From Lysobacterales bacterium (GTDB lineage Bacteria; Pseudomonadota; Gammaproteobacteria; Xanthomonadales; Marinicellaceae), in NCBI GenBank assembly GCA_026988115.1, contig JALSLV010000118.1, positions 1 through 64,000 of the forward strand: a stretch of DNA of 64,000 nt, given 5' to 3'. Position numbers and translations under genes: made by a program. Below are positions 26,950 to 35,927 of this stretch, piece by piece. Within the stretch, counting starts at the first letter, position 1. Every line of letters starts with the position of its first letter. Below the pieces are notes generated by a model. The model worked only from the letters and a program-made list of their open reading frames with translations, was not told the origin of the DNA and ran no database searches.

Positions 26950-27659
26950 AAAGTATAAGCTAAATTTAACGAGAATAGAGTGTCGGTATTATTAAAGTTG
27001 CTGGGCACGGTTGAGTTATATTTTGTTTGGTGGACTAGGTTTAAATTCAACTGAGCACTGACCTTAACTGAAATACCAATGTCATTTTGGATGTAGGTGT
27101 TGTCGCTTGTGGCTTCAAAAAACAAGGTGTTGACAAACTTTGTTGTTTGCGAAATTTTACGCAAATAGTCCAGTTTTCCAGTTAATGCGAGGCCTGTATT
27201 TTTTCTGCGGTCAATATCAAAAGCTTCGGTTTTATAGCCAATCCCAAGTTCTGTAATCAATTTGTTATCTTCCTTATCGTAAAACTTATGGCCCCAACCC
27301 ACATTTGAAGTCATGGTGTAGTCAAAAGCTGAAAACTTATCTTGTTCATAACGAGAACCATAAAACAAGTAGTCATTGTCATCAAGTTTGTAACCTGTAG
27401 TACTGGCTAAAACATAACGTTCAGCTGTATCAATATCATCAGAAGTTGCAAATATAATATCCAAACTCATGGTGCTTAACCATTTCTTGGATTCCATCTT
27501 TAGTTTTAATCCCGCAGTAATGTTATCCGTATTGCTGTTGCCACGAGTGGATGAAAACCCAAAATAGCCTTTTGAGCCACTCCATTTGTTTTTTTCAGGA
27601 TTGTTATCTTGAGCAAATAGGGTGTTTGAAATTAGTAGCAGTATTATTAGTTTATACAT
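26946..27659 (-). CDS. DUF481 family outer-membrane protein (copy A)
   Basis: A 237-residue exported protein with a signal peptide (…LLLISNTLFAQ) and a series of amphipathic beta strands ending in a terminal aromatic residue (NLAYTF), as in a small outer-membrane barrel of the DUF481/YdiY family. WSGSKGYFGFSSTRGNSNTDNITAGL near the N-terminus and VGWGHKFYDKEDNKLITELGIGYK near the middle are the family landmarks. The function of the family is not established. It is a close paralogue of the gene starting at 28478, sharing most landmark strands. It ends overlapping the convergent Sel1-P4H gene by four bases. Confidence 0.85.
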   Translation of the reverse strand: MYKLIILLLISNTLFAQDNNPEKNKWSGSKGYFGFSSTRGNSNTDNITAGLKLKMESKKWLSTMSLDIIFATSDDIDTAERYVLASTTGYKLDDNDYLFYGSRYEQDKFSAFDYTMTSNVGWGHKFYDKEDNKLITELGIGYKTEAFDIDRRKNTGLALTGKLDYLRKISQTTKFVNTLFFEATSDNTYIQNDIGISVKVSAQLNLNLVHQTKYNSTVPSNFNNTDTLFSLNLAYTF

Positions 27660-27722
27660 GTAACAGAGATTTTGTTAAAAGCCTATAATAATCTTATTGC
27701 ATGACAAATTCAATGGATGAAA

Positions 27723-27750
27723 AAAAAGACTGCCAAAGGACAGTCTTTTT
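27723..27750 (-). terminator. Intrinsic terminator after DUF481 copy B
   Basis: AAAAAGACTG and CAGTCTTTTT form a perfect ten-base-pair stem around an eight-base loop. Runs of A and T on both sides allow use in either direction. It lies 24 bases after the copy B stop and before the copy A start, so the two paralogues are probably separate transcripts. Confidence 0.85.
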
Positions 27751-27773
27751 TGTCTTTTTAATTGTGAAAATAA

Positions 27774-28478
27774 TTAAAAATCATAAACCAAGCTAGCAGC
27801 AACTAATGTATCTGTGTTGTTTGTGCCAACAGGTACATCCGTGTTATGTCTCCATTGATGAGAGAGTTTAACACCCATTTTGTCGCTTACTTTGAAAGTA
27901 AAGCCGGCATCATTTTGAATAAAGGTATTATCACTGGTCGCTTCAACTCTTAATACGTCATCAAATGACATGTTGTCAGAAATTTTGCGCATATAATCCA
28001 TTTTTCCCGTGACAACAAGACCTGAGTTTTCATTTCTATCAATATCAAATGCGGCTATTTTATGCCCGATACCAACTTCAGTAATGAGTTTTTTATCATC
28101 GTTGTCATAAAACTTATGACCCCAACCCACAGCGTTTGTCCAAGTATAGTCAAATGCAGTGAAGCTGTCTCTTTCATATCGAGTATTAAAAAATACATAA
28201 TCTTTATCGCTAAATTTATAACCCGATTTGCCTTCTAAAATATATCTCTTAGCCGTATCTATTCCATTCGCATCAGCGCGTAAAACATCTAAACTGACCG
28301 TGTGAATCCACTGATCAACTTCGTATTTTCCAGCTATTCCTGCAGTTAAGGTTGTTGTGTCACTGTTTCCCGAAGTGCTAGAAAAACCCAGTTGTCCTTT
28401 TCCTGACCAAGGGCTATCGCCCGCAACAGCTGTTCCTATTGTGCTTAAAATTAAGCCTGTTACTAAAATCTTTTTCAT
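27774..28478 (-). CDS. DUF481 family outer-membrane protein (copy B)
   Basis: A 234-residue exported barrel protein of the same family as the next gene downstream. The signal peptide runs to about residue 20 (ILSTIGTAVAGD). The mature part repeats the same landmarks: SGKGQLGFSSTSGNSDTTTLTAG, RYERDSFTAFDYTWTNAVGWGHKFYD, ATSDNTFIQNDAGF, and the C-terminal ASLVYDF aromatic end. MKKILVTG at 28478 is chosen; an ATG four codons earlier (28490) is also possible. The two copies probably arose by tandem duplication. The function is unknown; family members are often induced by envelope or salt stress. Confidence 0.85.
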   Translation of the reverse strand: MKKILVTGLILSTIGTAVAGDSPWSGKGQLGFSSTSGNSDTTTLTAGIAGKYEVDQWIHTVSLDVLRADANGIDTAKRYILEGKSGYKFSDKDYVFFNTRYERDSFTAFDYTWTNAVGWGHKFYDNDDKKLITEVGIGHKIAAFDIDRNENSGLVVTGKMDYMRKISDNMSFDDVLRVEATSDNTFIQNDAGFTFKVSDKMGVKLSHQWRHNTDVPVGTNNTDTLVAASLVYDF

Positions 28479-28664
28479 TGTTTTTCTCATTTACGTTTGT
28501 TTGAGAGCGCATAATAAGGGCAAGGAGTGCAAAAGACAACTGCCAAAAGGGCTAAAAATGCCAGGATTGTGTTAAAAATTGTGAAATTAACGTTTTTTTA
28601 AGGAAAGCATTAAACTTTCAGGTTAATTTTAAGCAATTAGTAATTCCGAAATAGAAAGATTAAA

Positions 28665-28707
28665 TAGCTTATCAATAATTATCACTACAAACGGCATTGA
28701 TAAGCTA
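28665..28707. terminator. Inverted repeat downstream of valS
   Basis: TAGCTTATCAAT at 28665-28676 and ATTGATAAGCTA at 28696-28707 are perfect 12-base inverted arms with a 19-base loop. It lies 36 bases after the valS stop, on the valS side of a 250-base gene-free gap. The A/T-rich flank fits a valS terminator, although the loop is long. A regulatory site for the divergently placed gene is the alternative. Confidence 0.6.
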
Positions 28708-28742
28708 TAAAATATTCCTTAGCATTGATGATGCGATAAAAT

Positions 28743-31508
28743 CTATATATTTGTCAATTTTTCCAGTTGTCCTATTAGCTCTTCTAACTTATGTTGATTC
28801 GCTGCTAGAGTATTGCGCTCTTTATTAACCACTGCCTCAGGTGCAGAACTTACAAAGCGTTCGTTTTTGAGTTTTCCAGCACTTCGGGCGATTTCTTTGT
28901 TGGCGGTTTCAATGAGTTTATTGATACGTGCGATTTCGGCATCGACGTCAATGAGCCCAGCCAGTGGAATATTGACTTTCATTTCGCCAATAAGTGCGAC
29001 AGCTGATTCTGGTGCTTGTTCGCCTTCTTTTAATACGGTGATGTCATCCAGTTGTGCCATGGTTTTGAGTAAGGCTTCATTGTTGGCTAAAACGTTTAAA
29101 TCATTTTCTGATGTGTTTTCTAAAATGATGCTCAAAGGTTTGCGTGGTGAGATGTTCATTTCGCCACGAATTTGACGGATACCCAAAACTGCTGCTTGTA
29201 ACCATTGCATGTCTTTGAATGATTTTTCATCGACTAGATTGGCATCAAATTCAGGAAATTGTGCAATCATGATGCTTTCGCTATCCAGTTTCAGTTTGAC
29301 TTTAAGTTCTTGCCAAATTTCTTCGGTGATAAACGGCATAATGGGGTGCAATAAGCGCAAGGCTTGGTCTAACACATACAATAAGGTGTGTTGTACATTG
29401 TATTTGGTGTCTTCGTCTTGCTTGAGTAGAGGTTTGGCAAGTTCCACAAACCAATCGCAATAATTGTTCCAGATAAAATCATAAATACACTGTGAAGCCA
29501 AATCCAGACGGAAGTTGTCCAAGTGTTTGCGGTAATCAGCAATGCTGTTTTGCAATTGCGATAAAATCCAGAGTTCGGCGGTTGAATTGGAGTTCCACTT
29601 TTGCGCATCGAGTTTAAAGTCTTCTGTGTTCATGAAAACAAAGCGTGAAGCATTGAAGATTTTGTTACAGAAATTACGGTAACTTTCCAAACGTTTCATA
29701 TCAAAACGCAGGTGTCGACCATTGGTAGCAAGAGCTGCAAAAGTAAATCTTAGTGCATCACAACCATTGGAGTTTATACCATCAGGAAATTCCTTGCGCG
29801 TGGCTTTTTCAATTTTAGCAGCCATTTTGGGTTGCATTAAGCCGCTGGTGCGTTTGTTCACCAAGTCCTCTAATTCTATGCCATCAATGATGTCAATGGG
29901 GTCTAACACATTGCCTTTGGATTTGGACATTTTCTGTCCTTGTGAATCGTTTATAAGTCCATGAATATAAACGGTTTCAAATGGAATCTGACCCATGAAC
30001 TTACAGCCCGCCATAATCATGCGTGCGACCCAGAAGAAAATAATATCAAAACCTGTGACTAAAACTTGGGTTGGGTAAAACTCTTTTAAACGGTCGGTTT
30101 GTTCTGGCCATCCTAAAGTGGAAAAAGGCCATAAATTGGATGAAAACCAGGTATCAAACACATCTTCATCTTGGGTCAGTTTGAAGTCTGCTGCCAGCTT
30201 GTATTTTTCACGCACCTTTTGTTCATTTTCAGCCACATAAATTTTACCGTTTTCATCATACCAAGCAGGCACACGGTGTCCCCACCACAATTGGCGAGAG
30301 ATACACCAATCTTCGAGATTTTCCATCCATTGGTAATAAGTTTTGTCCCAATTTTCGGGTACAAAGCTCACTTCGCCATCTTTAACAACATCCAATGCTT
30401 TTTGTGCCATGCTCTCGACTTTTACGTACCATTGGTCGGTGCGATAAGGTTCAACAATGGAGTGTGAACGATCACCACGAGGAACCATTAATTTATGCGG
30501 TTCAATTTTTTCAAGCAAGCCCAATTCATCAAAATCAGCAACAATTTGTTTGCGCGCATCAAATCTATCCATACCAATGTATTTTTCAGGCATATCATCA
30601 TTGATTTTGGCATCATCGGTTAAGACATTAATGATGTCTAAACCGTGGCGTTTGCCCATTTCGGCATCGTTAAAATCATGAGCTGGGGTGATTTTGACAC
30701 AACCTGTGCCAAATTCCATGTCGACATAATCATCGGCTATAACGGGAATTTGACGACCCGTTAAAGGCAATTCTACGGTGTTACCGACTAAGTCTTTATA
30801 GCGTTCGTCATCGGGATGCACGGCAATGGCGGTATCACCCAGCATGGTTTCAGGGCGAGTGGTGGCAACAATAACATGACCTTTACCATCACTACGAGGG
30901 TATTTTAAGTGCCACAAAAAACCGTCTTCTTCAACCGATTCTACTTCCAAATCAGACAAGGCGGTTTGCAAAACAGGATCCCAATTGACCAGTCTTTTGC
31001 CGCGATAGATTAAGCCTTCTTCGTATAAATCAATAAATTGTTTTTGTACCGCTTTAGACAAACCTTCATCCATGGTAAAGCGTTCGGTTTGCCAATCAAC
31101 CGATGCGCCCAAACGACGAATTTGCGATTGAATATGCCCAGCGGATTTTTCTTTCCATTCCCAAACCTTTTCTAAGAATTTTTCGCGTCCTAAATCGGTG
31201 CGTTTAATGCCATCAGCAAGCAATTGGCGTTCAACCACCATTTGCGTGGCAATGCCTGCATGATCTGTTCCACATTGCCACAGGGTTTTTTTGCCCTGCA
31301 TGCGGTTATAGCGGATAAGCACATCCATAATCGTGTCTTGGAAGGCATGACCCATGTGCAATGAGCCGGTGACATTAGGCGGAGGCAACATAATGCAAAA
31401 AGTTTCATCGGCTTTTGCGCCTTTATCACTAGGCGAGAAATATCCCGCCTCTTCCCATTGCTTGTACCAACGGCTTTCTATGTCTTTTGGATTGTATTTT
31501 TCTATCAT
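28743..31508 (-). CDS. valS: Valyl-tRNA synthetase
   Basis: Class I aminoacyl-tRNA synthetase that charges tRNA-Val and edits misactivated threonine. The 921 residues contain the HIGH-type motif PPPNVTGSLHMGHAF near 42-56, the CP1 editing domain (ATTRPETMLGDTA near 215), KMSKSKGN near 527, an anticodon-binding helical domain (about 640-800) and a C-terminal coiled coil (LAGLIDVDAEIARINKLIETANKEIARS…) typical of bacterial ValRS. Length and order are normal. A 57-base stretch at the start of this gene recurs, decayed, 426 bases upstream. In many gammaproteobacteria pepA and valS are neighbours via holC; here they are about 18 kb apart. Confidence 0.97.
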   Translation of the reverse strand: MIEKYNPKDIESRWYKQWEEAGYFSPSDKGAKADETFCIMLPPPNVTGSLHMGHAFQDTIMDVLIRYNRMQGKKTLWQCGTDHAGIATQMVVERQLLADGIKRTDLGREKFLEKVWEWKEKSAGHIQSQIRRLGASVDWQTERFTMDEGLSKAVQKQFIDLYEEGLIYRGKRLVNWDPVLQTALSDLEVESVEEDGFLWHLKYPRSDGKGHVIVATTRPETMLGDTAIAVHPDDERYKDLVGNTVELPLTGRQIPVIADDYVDMEFGTGCVKITPAHDFNDAEMGKRHGLDIINVLTDDAKINDDMPEKYIGMDRFDARKQIVADFDELGLLEKIEPHKLMVPRGDRSHSIVEPYRTDQWYVKVESMAQKALDVVKDGEVSFVPENWDKTYYQWMENLEDWCISRQLWWGHRVPAWYDENGKIYVAENEQKVREKYKLAADFKLTQDEDVFDTWFSSNLWPFSTLGWPEQTDRLKEFYPTQVLVTGFDIIFFWVARMIMAGCKFMGQIPFETVYIHGLINDSQGQKMSKSKGNVLDPIDIIDGIELEDLVNKRTSGLMQPKMAAKIEKATRKEFPDGINSNGCDALRFTFAALATNGRHLRFDMKRLESYRNFCNKIFNASRFVFMNTEDFKLDAQKWNSNSTAELWILSQLQNSIADYRKHLDNFRLDLASQCIYDFIWNNYCDWFVELAKPLLKQDEDTKYNVQHTLLYVLDQALRLLHPIMPFITEEIWQELKVKLKLDSESIMIAQFPEFDANLVDEKSFKDMQWLQAAVLGIRQIRGEMNISPRKPLSIILENTSENDLNVLANNEALLKTMAQLDDITVLKEGEQAPESAVALIGEMKVNIPLAGLIDVDAEIARINKLIETANKEIARSAGKLKNERFVSSAPEAVVNKERNTLAANQHKLEELIGQLEKLTNI

Positions 31509-31635
31509 TTATTTGAACTTTTCATTTATATCGTGCGAATCAAGTATTATCCAATATTTGAATTGGCTTTAATACTGTTTTTATTAGATTCTGAAAAAAT
31601 ATTTAGGTGAGGTTGTTGTATCATTGTTAATTCAT

Positions 31636-31859
31636 TTAATGCTTTTTTATGTTGATTAACAAATCTTTATCTGACCAGTTATCGCCTGATTTTTGTTTGG
31701 CTTGCATTATAAAGTTATAGGCTTCATCGTAGTTTTGTTTTTTATACTCTAGTTCAGCTTTGGCAATTAAATAAAATATAAGAAGCTGTCTTTATAATTA
31801 TCAGGGACTAATTGTAAATGATGCTCTGCTTTAATAAGGTCATTTGAAATAAAAACCCA
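31636..31859 (-). pseudogene. Frameshifted remnant of a TPR-like protein gene
   Basis: Reading leftward, one frame gives NDLIKAEHHLQLVPDNYKDSF. The adjoining frame then continues with LIAKAELEYKKQNYDEAY and ends in a tail finishing LLINIKKH before TAA at 31636-31638. The two join at about 31768-31775, where one frame hits TAA, so a single-base indel is the likely break. The Ala/Tyr/Leu spacing is that of TPR helices. No start codon or ribosome-binding site is seen, and the length is too short for a whole gene. Confidence 0.55.
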
Positions 31860-31885
31860 TCAGCAAAAATAAGAATACCATTTTT

Positions 31886-31942
31886 GCTTTTACCAAAGGC
31901 TTTCTATGTTTTCTGGATTGTATTTTTCTATATTTTATTTGA
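31886..31942 (-). repeat. Decayed duplicate of the valS start region
   Basis: These 57 bases match 31460-31516, the first codons of valS and the bases just before its ATG, at 51 of 57 positions by direct comparison. The copy lost the start codon (ATG to a run reading ATA/TAG) and gained a stop after IESLW. Distance between copies is 426 bases in direct orientation. It is a recombination scar rather than a gene. Confidence 0.8.
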
Positions 31943-32036
31943 GAGACCTTTGTATAACTCATGGCACGTGTTAAAAAGTTGTAAAAAACACCACTCTGCG
32001 TTAAAAAATTCGCAAAAAACTAATCGTTTAAGCTAA

Positions 32037-32070
32037 AAAATACGAACCATAGTTAAATGGCTCGTATTTT
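32037..32070 (-). terminator. Terminator of the hupSLC operon
   Basis: AAAATACGAACCAT at 32037-32050 and ATGGCTCGTATTTT at 32057-32070 form a 14-base stem with one mismatch and a six-base loop. It lies 28 bases after the hupC stop on the leftward strand, and a T-run follows on that strand. This fits the end of hupSLC transcription. Confidence 0.8.
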
Positions 32071-32097
32071 AATAAGTAAAAAGTATTGTTTTATTGG

Positions 32098-32790
32098 TTA
32101 ATCTTTTCGATTATCTTTAAAGGTTCTCCAGCCACTAATCATTGTGCTAATTAGTGTTTGTCTTGACATAATGTCCTCGCGAAAAGCGACATAAACATGC
32201 ATCATAACAAAGATGAGTATTACCCACATGCCCAAATGATGAAAGGTATGAACGTCTTGTGATTGCCCGAACAGTGGAATTATCCAAGAACTAAACCATG
32301 AATATTGCCAACTGTCAAAGCCAGCACCTTCACCATACAACGCTAATCCAGTGAAAATCATAAAGAATGTTCCCCATACTAACATAACATGCATGAAGAT
32401 AATTGCCATAGGATTATGACCGACATATTTTTTAGGTTCTTTGGCAATAAACAGGTACCATTTCATTTCGTGCCAAACTTCAGACCAAAACTTGCCACTG
32501 AATATTGGCGGTAAAAAGATTTGTTTAGCATGGGAGTTACCAACAAAAGCCCAATATATTCTGCCAATGAAGCCAATAACGAATACATAACCTGCAGCAA
32601 AATGAGCAAAGCGTATATAGCCCATGAGGAAATGTTCGTAGGCTTCGCCTGATAAGCTCGACAATGGAGAGCCAATTAAATAACCTGTGATAGCAAGTAC
32701 AGTAATTGCTAATGCATTAATCCAGTGCCATAATCGAATTGGAACTTCATACACATAGACCGATTGTTCGTTTTTTGTCTTAGTAGACAT
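32098..32790 (-). CDS. hupC: Ni/Fe-hydrogenase b-type cytochrome subunit
   Basis: A 230-residue di-haem cytochrome b of the inner membrane that takes electrons from the hydrogenase small subunit and passes them to quinone. Four hydrophobic helices are visible. Haem-ligand histidines are in RLWHWINALAI near the N-terminus, FAHFAAGYVFVIG in helix 2 and FHHLGMWVILIFVMMHVY in helix 4, as in HyaC/HupC. It is the third gene of hupSLC, 13 bases after hupL, and a terminator follows. Its presence shows that the enzyme is membrane-bound and respiratory rather than soluble. Confidence 0.93.
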   Translation of the reverse strand: MSTKTKNEQSVYVYEVPIRLWHWINALAITVLAITGYLIGSPLSSLSGEAYEHFLMGYIRFAHFAAGYVFVIGFIGRIYWAFVGNSHAKQIFLPPIFSGKFWSEVWHEMKWYLFIAKEPKKYVGHNPMAIIFMHVMLVWGTFFMIFTGLALYGEGAGFDSWQYSWFSSWIIPLFGQSQDVHTFHHLGMWVILIFVMMHVYVAFREDIMSRQTLISTMISGWRTFKDNRKD

Positions 32791-32803
32791 AACTACACCT
32801 CCA

Positions 32804-34609
32804 TTATGATCCTATTGGGCCAGTTGTGACTTTGACCAATTCTTTACCTTCTTCTGACATAACATGTGTTGAACACGCTAAACATGGATCAAAGCTGTGA
32901 ATGTTGCGCAGGATTTCAACGGGTTCTTCAGGAACTTCAACCTTGGTATTCATCATGGATGCTTCAAATGCACCAATATTACCTGCCTCATCACGTGGCG
33001 AGCCATTCCATGTGGTTGGCACGACACATTGATAGTTCTCAATTTTTTGGTCTTTAATCTTAATCCAGTGACCTAGAGCTCCACGAGGTGCTTCAGAAAA
33101 ACCAACGCCTTTAGCCTCAGCCGGCCAGTCGTTTGGATCCCACATCTCTCCACCATGGGTTGTTGAATCACCGTTTTTAATGTTTTTCATGAGTTTTTCA
33201 AAGAAATACAATTGTTGGTCAGCGGCCCACTGTGCTTCTAGGGCGCGTGCAGCTGTTCTTCCCAAGGTGGAAAACAATGCCTCAAGAGGGACATCTAATG
33301 TTTTAAGAGTGTAATTAATTTGCTCGGTAAAATATTCATGCCCTTGTGCATAACCTACAATGTATCGAGCCAAAGGCCCAACTTCCATCGCGTGGCCTTT
33401 CCAGCGCGGTGCTTTAATCCATGAATATTTAGCAGCTTCATCAAGTTCTTCAATATTGTGTTTTGTGCCTTTTGCGGAACTGACATCAAAGTTAGGATCG
33501 GTAATACCTTCCCAAGGGTGAAGGCCTTTGACACCATTTGGATATTTATACCAAGAATGTGGTACAAATTCTTGAATTTCATTAGGGTCGCGTAAATTTA
33601 TAGGGTGGACTTCACTAAGCTTACCGTTAATGATTGCTCCCTGTGGCATCATCAAGTTGCCTGCAGAATAATCATTGGCTCTATCAGGAATATCGCCATA
33701 AGCCAAAACATTTGAACCAGATATTCCACCACCGTACAGCCAGCCTTTATAAAATTGTCCAATAGCTAAAATATCTGGGATATAGACATTATCTACAAAT
33801 GTTTTGGTGTCTTTAATGATTTGGTGAACTTGATTTAAGCTCGCCATGTTTAATGCACCAACTGCTCCGGTATCATCCATGTTAATAGGACAAGGAACAC
33901 CACCAACAGTCCAGTTCGGATGAGTGTCTTTACCGCCGAAAATAGTACGGGTCTTCATGATTTCTTTTTGGAAGTCTAAAGCCTCTAAATAATGTGTAAC
34001 TGCCATCAAATCGGCTTCTGGTGGAAGCAAGTAAGCAGGATTGGTCCAATATCCATTTTTAAACGGTCCAAGTTGTCCCGATGCGATAAATTTCTTTAAA
34101 CGATTTTGCACATCGCGAAAATAACCAGGCGATGATTTTGGGTGGTGAGGAGAGACTTGTTGTTGCAAAGCAGAGGTTGCTTTTGGATCGGCTTTTAAAG
34201 CATTCACTGGATTAACCCAGTCTAGCGCATGCAAGTGATAAAAATGCACCAAGTGATCATGAATTTGTAAAGACAACTGCATTATGTTACGTATACTATT
34301 GGCATTTTCTGGAATATTAATCCCCAAGGCATCTTCAACCGAACGAACGGATGTTAAAGCATGTGTACCTGTGCAAACGCCACAAATACGCTGTACAAAT
34401 GCCCACGCATCACGTGGGTCGCGGCCTTTAAGTATAACCTCTAATCCTCGCCAAATTGTTCCAGAAGAAACGGCATTGGTAATAATATTGTCAGAATTAA
34501 TATTGACTTCGGCTCGCATGTGCCCTTCAATGCGGGTAACTGGATCAACAACGTGTCGTGTTCCTGATGAATCGAGTGTGTAACCGTTTGGTGTTTGGAT
34601 AATGCTCAT
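32804..34609 (-). CDS. hupL: [NiFe]-hydrogenase large subunit, uptake type
   Basis: The 601-residue catalytic subunit holds the NiFe(CN)2CO centre. The two nickel-binding motifs are present: [11 protein letters not shown] near 89-99 and [10 protein letters not shown] near the C-terminus. After the final His come about 16-20 residues ending in TTGPIGS, the maturation tail cut by Hup[13 protein letters not shown] near residue 26 is also conserved. One base overlaps the hupS stop (TAATG). The mature protein is exported together with the Tat-bearing small subunit. Length and motifs match group 1 membrane-bound uptake enzymes; the small subunit indicates the oxygen-tolerant subgroup. Confidence 0.97.
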   Translation of the reverse strand: MSIIQTPNGYTLDSSGTRHVVDPVTRIEGHMRAEVNINSDNIITNAVSSGTIWRGLEVILKGRDPRDAWAFVQRICGVCTGTHALTSVRSVEDALGINIPENANSIRNIMQLSLQIHDHLVHFYHLHALDWVNPVNALKADPKATSALQQQVSPHHPKSSPGYFRDVQNRLKKFIASGQLGPFKNGYWTNPAYLLPPEADLMAVTHYLEALDFQKEIMKTRTIFGGKDTHPNWTVGGVPCPINMDDTGAVGALNMASLNQVHQIIKDTKTFVDNVYIPDILAIGQFYKGWLYGGGISGSNVLAYGDIPDRANDYSAGNLMMPQGAIINGKLSEVHPINLRDPNEIQEFVPHSWYKYPNGVKGLHPWEGITDPNFDVSSAKGTKHNIEELDEAAKYSWIKAPRWKGHAMEVGPLARYIVGYAQGHEYFTEQINYTLKTLDVPLEALFSTLGRTAARALEAQWAADQQLYFFEKLMKNIKNGDSTTHGGEMWDPNDWPAEAKGVGFSEAPRGALGHWIKIKDQKIENYQCVVPTTWNGSPRDEAGNIGAFEASMMNTKVEVPEEPVEILRNIHSFDPCLACSTHVMSEEGKELVKVTTGPIGS

Positions 34610-35694
34610 TATGCTTGGTCTCCTTTGTTTTGTGATCGTTTTAGGGCGGATATGGCAGCGTGTGCAGCAATTGCACCACCGACAACTGTGGCGGCACCTA
34701 TGCCAACTTTATCGGCATTTTCTTCAACACCAAATTGATTAATGCCTGATAAGCGGTTATAAAAACCACCTTTGTCCCAAAAACCATCTTCTGAACAGCC
34801 AATGCAAGGGTGACCTGCTTGAATTGGAAATGATAACCCTCCATTCCAGCGAATAGTTGAACAAGCGTTATAAGTAGTTGGTCCTTTGCAACCCATCTTG
34901 TACAAGCAATACCCCTTTCTTGCTCCTTCATCATCCCATTTTTCAACAAACTGACCTGCGTCAAAATGACCACGACGGTAGCATTTGTCATGAATGCGTT
35001 GTGAATAAAACATTTTAGGGCGACCTTGGCGATCCAAAGAAGGTAAGCGTTCAAAGGTGAGCATATACGTAATTACCGCAGTCATAACCTCAGCAATAGG
35101 TGGACAACCAGGAACTTTAATAATAGGTGCATTGCCCAAATCGGGCACTTTATGTATCGGTGTCGCTCCCGTTGGATTGGGTGAAGCAGCTTGCACACAA
35201 CCCCAAGAAGCACAAGAGCCCCAGGATATTATGGCTTTAGCATGTTTGGCAGCATAACGTAACTGTTCAGTGTAGGGTTTGCCTGCAATAATACAAGACA
35301 TACCACCGGTATTTTCTTGTTCTAACCCAGGGTTGCCTTCACAGGCAAGAATAAAGTTACCATCGTATTTCTCAATGGTTTCTTCAATAATTGCCTCAGC
35401 TTGGTGCCCTGCTGCTGCCATAATTGTGTCATCATAATCCAGAGAAATCATAGATAAAATAACGTCTTTAGCCAGAGGGTGGGCAGAACGAATAAAAGAT
35501 TCAGAACAACATGTGCACTCAAGTCCGTGCAGCCAAAGCACAGGTATTCGCGGTTTGTTTTCCATCGCATCAGCAATTTTTGCTGCATAAGCTGGACTTA
35601 AACCCATTGCTGCTGCAGTTAGACTACAAAATTTTAAAAAACTTCGACGGGTAATCCCCTGTCTCCGCATGACATCATAAAAAGTCTCTGTCAT
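34609..35694 (-). CDS. hupS: [NiFe]-hydrogenase small subunit with six-cysteine proximal cluster
   Basis: The 361-residue iron-sulfur subunit carries electrons from the active site to HupC. A Tat signal with RRSFLK is at 16-21. The proximal-cluster region has Cys at 60, 62 and 63 (ECTCCSES), 161 and 166 (GSCASWGC) and 197 (GCPPI): six cysteines, including the two extra ones that give a [4Fe-3S] cluster in oxygen-tolerant enzymes such as E. coli Hyd-1. The distal and medial clusters are in [11 protein letters not shown] and the later [10 protein letters not shown] / HPCIGC region. A C-terminal membrane helix follows. GAGGAG seven bases before the ATG at 35694 decides this start over an upstream one at 35793. 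Confidence 0.96.
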   Translation of the reverse strand: MTETFYDVMRRQGITRRSFLKFCSLTAAAMGLSPAYAAKIADAMENKPRIPVLWLHGLECTCCSESFIRSAHPLAKDVILSMISLDYDDTIMAAAGHQAEAIIEETIEKYDGNFILACEGNPGLEQENTGGMSCIIAGKPYTEQLRYAAKHAKAIISWGSCASWGCVQAASPNPTGATPIHKVPDLGNAPIIKVPGCPPIAEVMTAVITYMLTFERLPSLDRQGRPKMFYSQRIHDKCYRRGHFDAGQFVEKWDDEGARKGYCLYKMGCKGPTTYNACSTIRWNGGLSFPIQAGHPCIGCSEDGFWDKGGFYNRLSGINQFGVEENADKVGIGAATVVGGAIAAHAAISALKRSQNKGDQA

Positions 35695-35851
35695 TATTCT
35701 ACTCCTCAATTTAGTATAGTTAATATTTTCTTGTTGGGATCCTGATGCATCAAAATCGAATTCCACCCAGTTCATTGGTGAATACGTTAACATTTTTTTT
35801 TAAAAACAACATGGGATATTTTTTAGTTTAAATTTACAAGGAGAAAACCGA

Positions 35852-35871
35852 GGTTTGTAACACCACAAACC
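35852..35871. promoter_or_regulatory. Perfect dyad GGTTTGT-N6-ACAAACC, candidate operator
   Basis: Seven-base arms at 35852-35858 and 35865-35871 are perfectly inverted around six bases. The dyad sits about 160 bases upstream of hupS and downstream of its proposed promoter, a position suited to a regulator site. HupR of Rhodobacter capsulatus is reported to bind a TTG-N5-CAA site; here the half-sites are TTG and CAA but the spacer is eight. Confidence 0.45.
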
Positions 35872-35888
35872 ATTTGTTTTGAATAGCT

Positions 35889-35916
35889 AGTATGCTTTTA
35901 TAAATTAAATTGACAA
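35889..35916 (-). promoter_or_regulatory. Candidate sigma-70-type promoter for hupSLC
   Basis: On the minus strand, TTGTCA (35916-35911) and CATACT (35894-35889) are separated by 16 bases. The matches are five of six to the -35 and four of six to the -10 consensus. The -35 hexamer is one arm of the dyad at 35911-35927. The resulting leader would be about 190 bases. It is a prediction from consensus only. Confidence 0.35.
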
Positions 35917-35927
35917 CTTGGTTGACA
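35911..35927. promoter_or_regulatory. Dyad TGACAAC-TTG-GTTGACA overlapping both divergent -35 regions
   Basis: Seven-base arms with one mismatch surround TTG. The right arm contains TTGACA on the plus strand, and the left arm reads TTGTCA on the minus strand, so a protein bound here would touch both divergent promoters. It lies 57 bases before the hupD ATG. It is a candidate operator for the HupR-like regulator. Confidence 0.45.

Larger units (their letters stand above)
31509..32097. other. 589-base gene-poor interval between valS and hupC
   Basis: No intact gene is seen here. The stretch holds the valS promoter side, a frameshifted TPR remnant (31636-31859), the decayed valS duplicate (31886-31942), a loose direct repeat of about 22 bases (from about 31966 and again near 31996) rich in AAAAA runs, and the hupC-side terminator (32037-32070). 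It looks like an eroding insertion or recombination site. Confidence 0.6.

Noticed and set aside
31966-32018. Loose direct repeat with AAAAA runs before the hupC terminator
   Set aside because: The similarity is mostly poly-A and falls within a decaying interval; no function can be supported.
35695-35850. Sigma-54 promoter for hupSLC
   Set aside because: I looked for GG-N10-GC in the hupS leader strand and found none, in line with the altered GAFTGA loop of the regulator.
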